Under the pieces are notes generated by a model that was given only the letters and a program-made list of their open reading frames with translations, was not told where the DNA came from and did no database searches. DNA of 64,000 nt, taken from positions 372,001-436,000 of the forward strand of contig CAVWRA010000012.1 of NCBI GenBank assembly GCA_963757265.1. Direction: 5' to 3'. Shown here piece by piece: positions 60,917-64,000 of this stretch. The position numbers and the translations under genes were made by a program. Origin of the DNA: CAIVVT01 sp963757265 (GTDB lineage Bacteria; Acidobacteriota; Terriglobia; Bryobacterales; Bryobacteraceae). Numbering within the stretch: position 1 is the stretch's first letter; every line of letters begins with the position of its first letter.

Positions 60917-63208
60917 TCACTTTCCGGATCGGAGCAGTCTAAACCGTGGCGATAACCGCTCCCACTCAGTTTGCGCATTCGGATCATCGGGGTGTTCTTT
61001 GAACCAATAGTCGAATGTGGTCTGCAGTATCGACCGGTCATTGAGCTTTGCTGCAGTGATGACGATAGCCCGATAGATCTGGCGGTTAGTGTCGCGCTCT
61101 TGGGGTGAGCCGCCATCTGGCAAGTCTTTTGCCCTTTCTAGGTGGCGCAGCGCTTTGACGAGTTCGTCTTGTGCTGAAATTGTTTGCATGCGCGTTTCCA
61201 TTTCCTGACCGTGCCTGCTGCGAGCGTAGCCGGCAAGGAAATGGAGTTGTTTGGCTGTTGGGTTCTTTTCGATCCCTCGTTCCGCCGCCTCAACCGCTCT
61301 GGGCCAATCGTGGAGATCAATCTCCATCCGTGACCAGTGTTGGTACATCTCGGCGTTGCGGTTGTTAAGTTGGTAGCTGCGTAGGAAACAGTTCTTCGCG
61401 TCGGTATAGCGAGGCGGATTCCACTTTCTGTAAATCCAGCCGAGAACGCCGAGGAGGTCGGGGTCATTGGGGAACTGGACAAGGGCTCTATTGAGGAATT
61501 GTTCGGCTGGCTCGTCGTCACCGGATTTCATCATAAAGACCGCCTGACGGATGATGGCACCGACGTCTGCTCTCCTCGCCCTGGGGAGTTCGCCAGCGAT
61601 GGCCTTGTGTGCGGCGATCGCCCGATTGAGGAGTTCAGACTTTGCGTTGGTTTCGAGAACGAGCGATCTGACATTCACATTGATTTCGAAGCGCGATTCG
61701 CCTTCTATGAGCCGTGGTTTTGATACCAGAAAGAGCCCTTGGAGCTGCCGAAGTGCGTCAGTGACAATATCTTGAGAGAGCCCAGTCACGGCTTGCAGTT
61801 CGGCGAATGAGACGGGGCCCGTGGAAACGCAGGCCGCAACGAGCACGAATCGGGCTTCGTGACTGAGCTTGTCCATCTCGCGGCTCAGCGCGTACGATCG
61901 AGCTTCATGCCCTCCCTTTTCCATCCATGTTCGGATGGCCTCATGTGTGGGGAGAACGGTCATGAGGCGCATCAAATCTTCGATATAAAGCGGGGAGCCC
62001 TCCGTCGCTTCAACGATTTTCTTTGTCGTTTGCTTCGTGAAAGGTGCCGGGTCAAGTTCCATCAGACGCAAACGTGAGTCGATAAAGCGGGCCGCATCTG
62101 CTTCTCCGAATCCTCCGATCTGCGTGGTTGTGTTTCCCATGCCCCAGAGAACGCGTCGGGATGTGAAAAGAACTTTGGACTGGGTTTGTGGCACGGTGAG
62201 ACTGAAAAACTCGATAGCATCCTCCGCGCTCTGTTCCACGCTGTCAATGTCATCAACGACGATCAGCGCAGGAAATTTATCGAGAAGTTGTAGCGCCCGT
62301 GCTCGTTTGCTTTCGATCGACCCAGTCGCATCTTCTGTCCAACCGTATTGAATGAGGAGTTGGGTGAGGGCCGTGTCGAGATCGGTGAAGTCGGGGGTAG
62401 GGATGGGCTTCGTGGTGCCTTCCTCGAAGCGGCGTTTCTTGGCGCTGAGCCACAAAACTACTTGGAGTGGTTCCGGTGCCTTCGCTCTCACATCACAGGC
62501 GAATTGGTACGCGACGGCCGTCTTTCCCTTTCCTCCCGCGCCGCTGAGCGCCCAGCGCCGTGACAGAGGGTTCGAGAGCCAATCCCAGAGAGCGCGCAAT
62601 TCTGTTTCTCGGCCAACGAAATCGATGACGATAGTTTCATGTGGGGGTAGGTTTGCTTCGAGTGGTTCGTCAGCGGCGACTTGTGCGAGTGGACGGCCCG
62701 AAAGAGCGCCCATTAGCTCGTGGATGCGCCCAGCGGCGTCGGAGGAACTAAGGCGCAAGAGCGTTCGTCGTGCGCAATCGAGCAAAACAAAACTATCTTC
62801 GTAGCTGAGATCTTGCTCAGGTGGGTGGGAGGTCGGGTCCCGAAGCTCCTTGATTGTCCTGATCCATTCGAGGAGCTTCCTTCTCTCAGCCGCCTTATCA
62901 GCCTGTTCCGTCTTCTTGGGGTTCGGACACAGGATGTCGTAATGGCACTCGAAGAGATTGAAGAAGTGGTTGACGCTGAGCAGGTCAAAATCGTCAGGCA
63001 TCGCGCCATCGAGAACGCCCGTGTTCCTTGGGGTAGATGCGTTTCTCGTAATGGTGTCCCACTCTTCTTGTTTAAATGGCCGGTGAAGTTGTTCTTGCGC
63101 TCTTTCGTTGAACGCCAGAACAAGCGCAGCTCTTATGTGGCCGACTAGCGCATTTCGGTACGTGCGCTGGATTCCCTCGTAGCAAATCGTGAAATTACTG
63201 TAGGTCAC
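60917..63208 (-). CDS. HEPN-STAND (NB-ARC)-TPR protein, probable antiphage defence
   Basis: 763 residues. The N-terminal domain (~1-170, Swt1/HEPN-like) ends with ELRDPTSHP, giving the R123-x4-H128 HEPN motif of RNases. The STAND NTPase follows: GAGGKGKT (223-230), LIVVDD (315-320), GSPLYIEDLM, then a winged helix (FVLVAACVSTGPVSFAELQA). C-terminal TPR-like helices (AEQFLNRALVQFPNDPDLLG; AVEAAERGIEKNP) would sense a partner. This is the layout of Avs-like STAND defence proteins. It lies antisense to the tail genes between the chaperone and the tape measure, so it is cargo with its own promoter. The gap 60815-60916 shows nothing else. Confidence 0.8.
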   Translation of the reverse strand: MTYSNFTICYEGIQRTYRNALVGHIRAALVLAFNERAQEQLHRPFKQEEWDTITRNASTPRNTGVLDGAMPDDFDLLSVNHFFNLFECHYDILCPNPKKTEQADKAAERRKLLEWIRTIKELRDPTSHPPEQDLSYEDSFVLLDCARRTLLRLSSSDAAGRIHELMGALSGRPLAQVAADEPLEANLPPHETIVIDFVGRETELRALWDWLSNPLSRRWALSGAGGKGKTAVAYQFACDVRAKAPEPLQVVLWLSAKKRRFEEGTTKPIPTPDFTDLDTALTQLLIQYGWTEDATGSIESKRARALQLLDKFPALIVVDDIDSVEQSAEDAIEFFSLTVPQTQSKVLFTSRRVLWGMGNTTTQIGGFGEADAARFIDSRLRLMELDPAPFTKQTTKKIVEATEGSPLYIEDLMRLMTVLPTHEAIRTWMEKGGHEARSYALSREMDKLSHEARFVLVAACVSTGPVSFAELQAVTGLSQDIVTDALRQLQGLFLVSKPRLIEGESRFEINVNVRSLVLETNAKSELLNRAIAAHKAIAGELPRARRADVGAIIRQAVFMMKSGDDEPAEQFLNRALVQFPNDPDLLGVLGWIYRKWNPPRYTDAKNCFLRSYQLNNRNAEMYQHWSRMEIDLHDWPRAVEAAERGIEKNPTAKQLHFLAGYARSRHGQEMETRMQTISAQDELVKALRHLERAKDLPDGGSPQERDTNRQIYRAIVITAAKLNDRSILQTTFDYWFKEHPDDPNAQTEWERLSPRFRLLRSGK

Positions 63209-63364
63209 GCGTCACTTCCGGGTAGCTGTCCGCAACGTTGGTAATCTTACTCCAACCGCAACACTGCAGCTTGTCGCCTGACCTTCCGCAGGTACCACGA
63301 TTCCGTCCTTTATGGTGCGCGTTTAAAGCTCGCCGGACCTTCGGCGTGACCGTCCAGTGGTCCC

Positions 63365-64000
63365 ATGGCAGTCGCAGATCTTTCCCTTGCCCTCAACGTC
63401 CAGTCCTCGGGCACTGCCGAGATCGACAAGCTCGTCTCGGCTCTGAACAAGTACGTCTGACAAGGTTGAGGAGACGAAAAAGAAGACCGGCGAAGCTCCA
63501 TCTTCCGCCGGTTTCGAGAAGTTCGGCGCAGGAAGTCAAGAACGCGATTCAGAACCCGCTCCAGGCCGCTGGCAACGCGGCCAAGAGGCTGCTGAAGACC
63601 CTCGGGCCCGTCGGTACGGGGATGGCCCTATTCGGCGGAGCGGCTATCGCGGCGGGCGTCGCGGCTGTCAACGTCGCGCGCCAGATGGGGGATCTCGGGC
63701 TCTCGATCCAGAACACGGCGTTGCGGATGGGGCTCAGCACGAAGGAGGTGGGCCAGTTTACATTCGCGGCGAAGGTCGCAGGGGCGGACATTGGCTCGCT
63801 CGAAGGCGCCATGCGCAGGCTCTCGCTGGGCCTGGCGGACTCAGGCGCAGATGGCGAGAAGGCGCGGCGCGGGCTGGCCGCCTTGGCGTATCTGCCCGGG
63901 ATGCCAACGGGGAGATCCGGTCCATCAACGACATCTTCTTCGATATCTCGCGGGGCTTAACTGCGATGGGCAACGCAGCGGAGCGCAACTCCGCCGCCGT
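63365..64000 (+). pseudogene. tape-measure protein, N-terminal part, multiple frameshifts
   Basis: Starts at ATG 63365 (MAVADLSLALNVQSSGTAEI) but stops after ~31 codons. It continues in a second frame (DKVEETKKKTGEAPSSAGFE), a third from ~63525 (VKNAIQNPLQAAGNAAKRLL, then NVARQMGDLGLSIQNTALRM) and another from ~63885 (VSARDANGEIRSINDIFFDI). Stitched together they read as a single tape-measure protein with the usual coiled-coil and glycine/alanine hydrophobic segment. At least three single-base changes are needed. The gene continues past the window. The gap 63209-63364 shows nothing. Confidence 0.75.

Overview
The window is high-GC bacterial DNA (roughly 60-68% GC by eye). It looks like a member of the Acidobacteriota, Solibacter/Bryobacter-like. 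The reasons are two large TonB-dependent receptors with an N-terminal carboxypeptidase-regulatory (Oar-type) domain, a PEP-CTERM protein, a Tat-exported family 78 glycosidase, and many isolated secreted proteins. This taxonomic call is an inference from gene style; no rRNA or marker gene is present.

Layout. Positions 1-19391 are an ordinary chromosomal segment. It holds a TonB receptor (cut by the window edge), a secreted alpha-L-rhamnosidase, a HAD phosphatase, an SRPBCC/ArsR pair with a clear palindromic operator, a secreted mutarotase-like protein, a five-gene import operon (ABC ATPase, permease, PaaK-like adenylate-forming enzyme, substrate-binding protein, TonB receptor), a methyltransferase, a glycine-rich secreted protein, a PEP-CTERM protein and a short-chain dehydrogenase. 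It ends at a complete tRNA-Gln(TTG), 19318-19391.

From 19392 to about 32230 is an accessory island. It has a Gabija-like pair (OLD/TOPRIM nuclease plus UvrD-like helicase) whose promoter is overlaid by an inverted repeat, a frameshifted large serine recombinase with its usual companions (DUF2924 protein and a small HTH protein), a two-gene module of unknown function, and a Septu-like HNH/ATPase pair on the minus strand.

From 32415 to the end is a tailed-phage genome, probably an integrated prophage. A tightly overlapping early operon (sigma-like factor, Cas4/RecB-like nuclease, P-loop protein, DUF669, ERCC4 nuclease, RecD2 helicase, CHC2-TOPRIM-VapE primase-helicase) is followed directly by a cluster of twelve 9-bp iterons, a good candidate replication origin. 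Next come two tandem ParB-DNA methyltransferase fusions, toxin-antitoxin genes, and a structural module: terminase, gpW, portal, a bacterioferritin-like protein, a protease-capsid fusion, head decoration and head-tail genes, tail tube, and tail chaperones with a textbook -1 frameshift site. A HEPN-STAND-TPR defence gene sits in reverse orientation between the tail chaperone and the tape-measure gene. The tape measure, the recombinase and probably the terminase tail carry frameshifts, so the element is either decaying or the assembly has indels there.

The most unusual items are the degenerate bacterioferritin inside the head operon, the iteron cluster, a repeated non-coding element (23956 and 42443) with a 21-bp identity and a conserved G-quadruplex motif, the antisense HEPN-STAND cargo, the unknown two-gene module at 27091-29719, and the import operon containing a PaaK-like enzyme.
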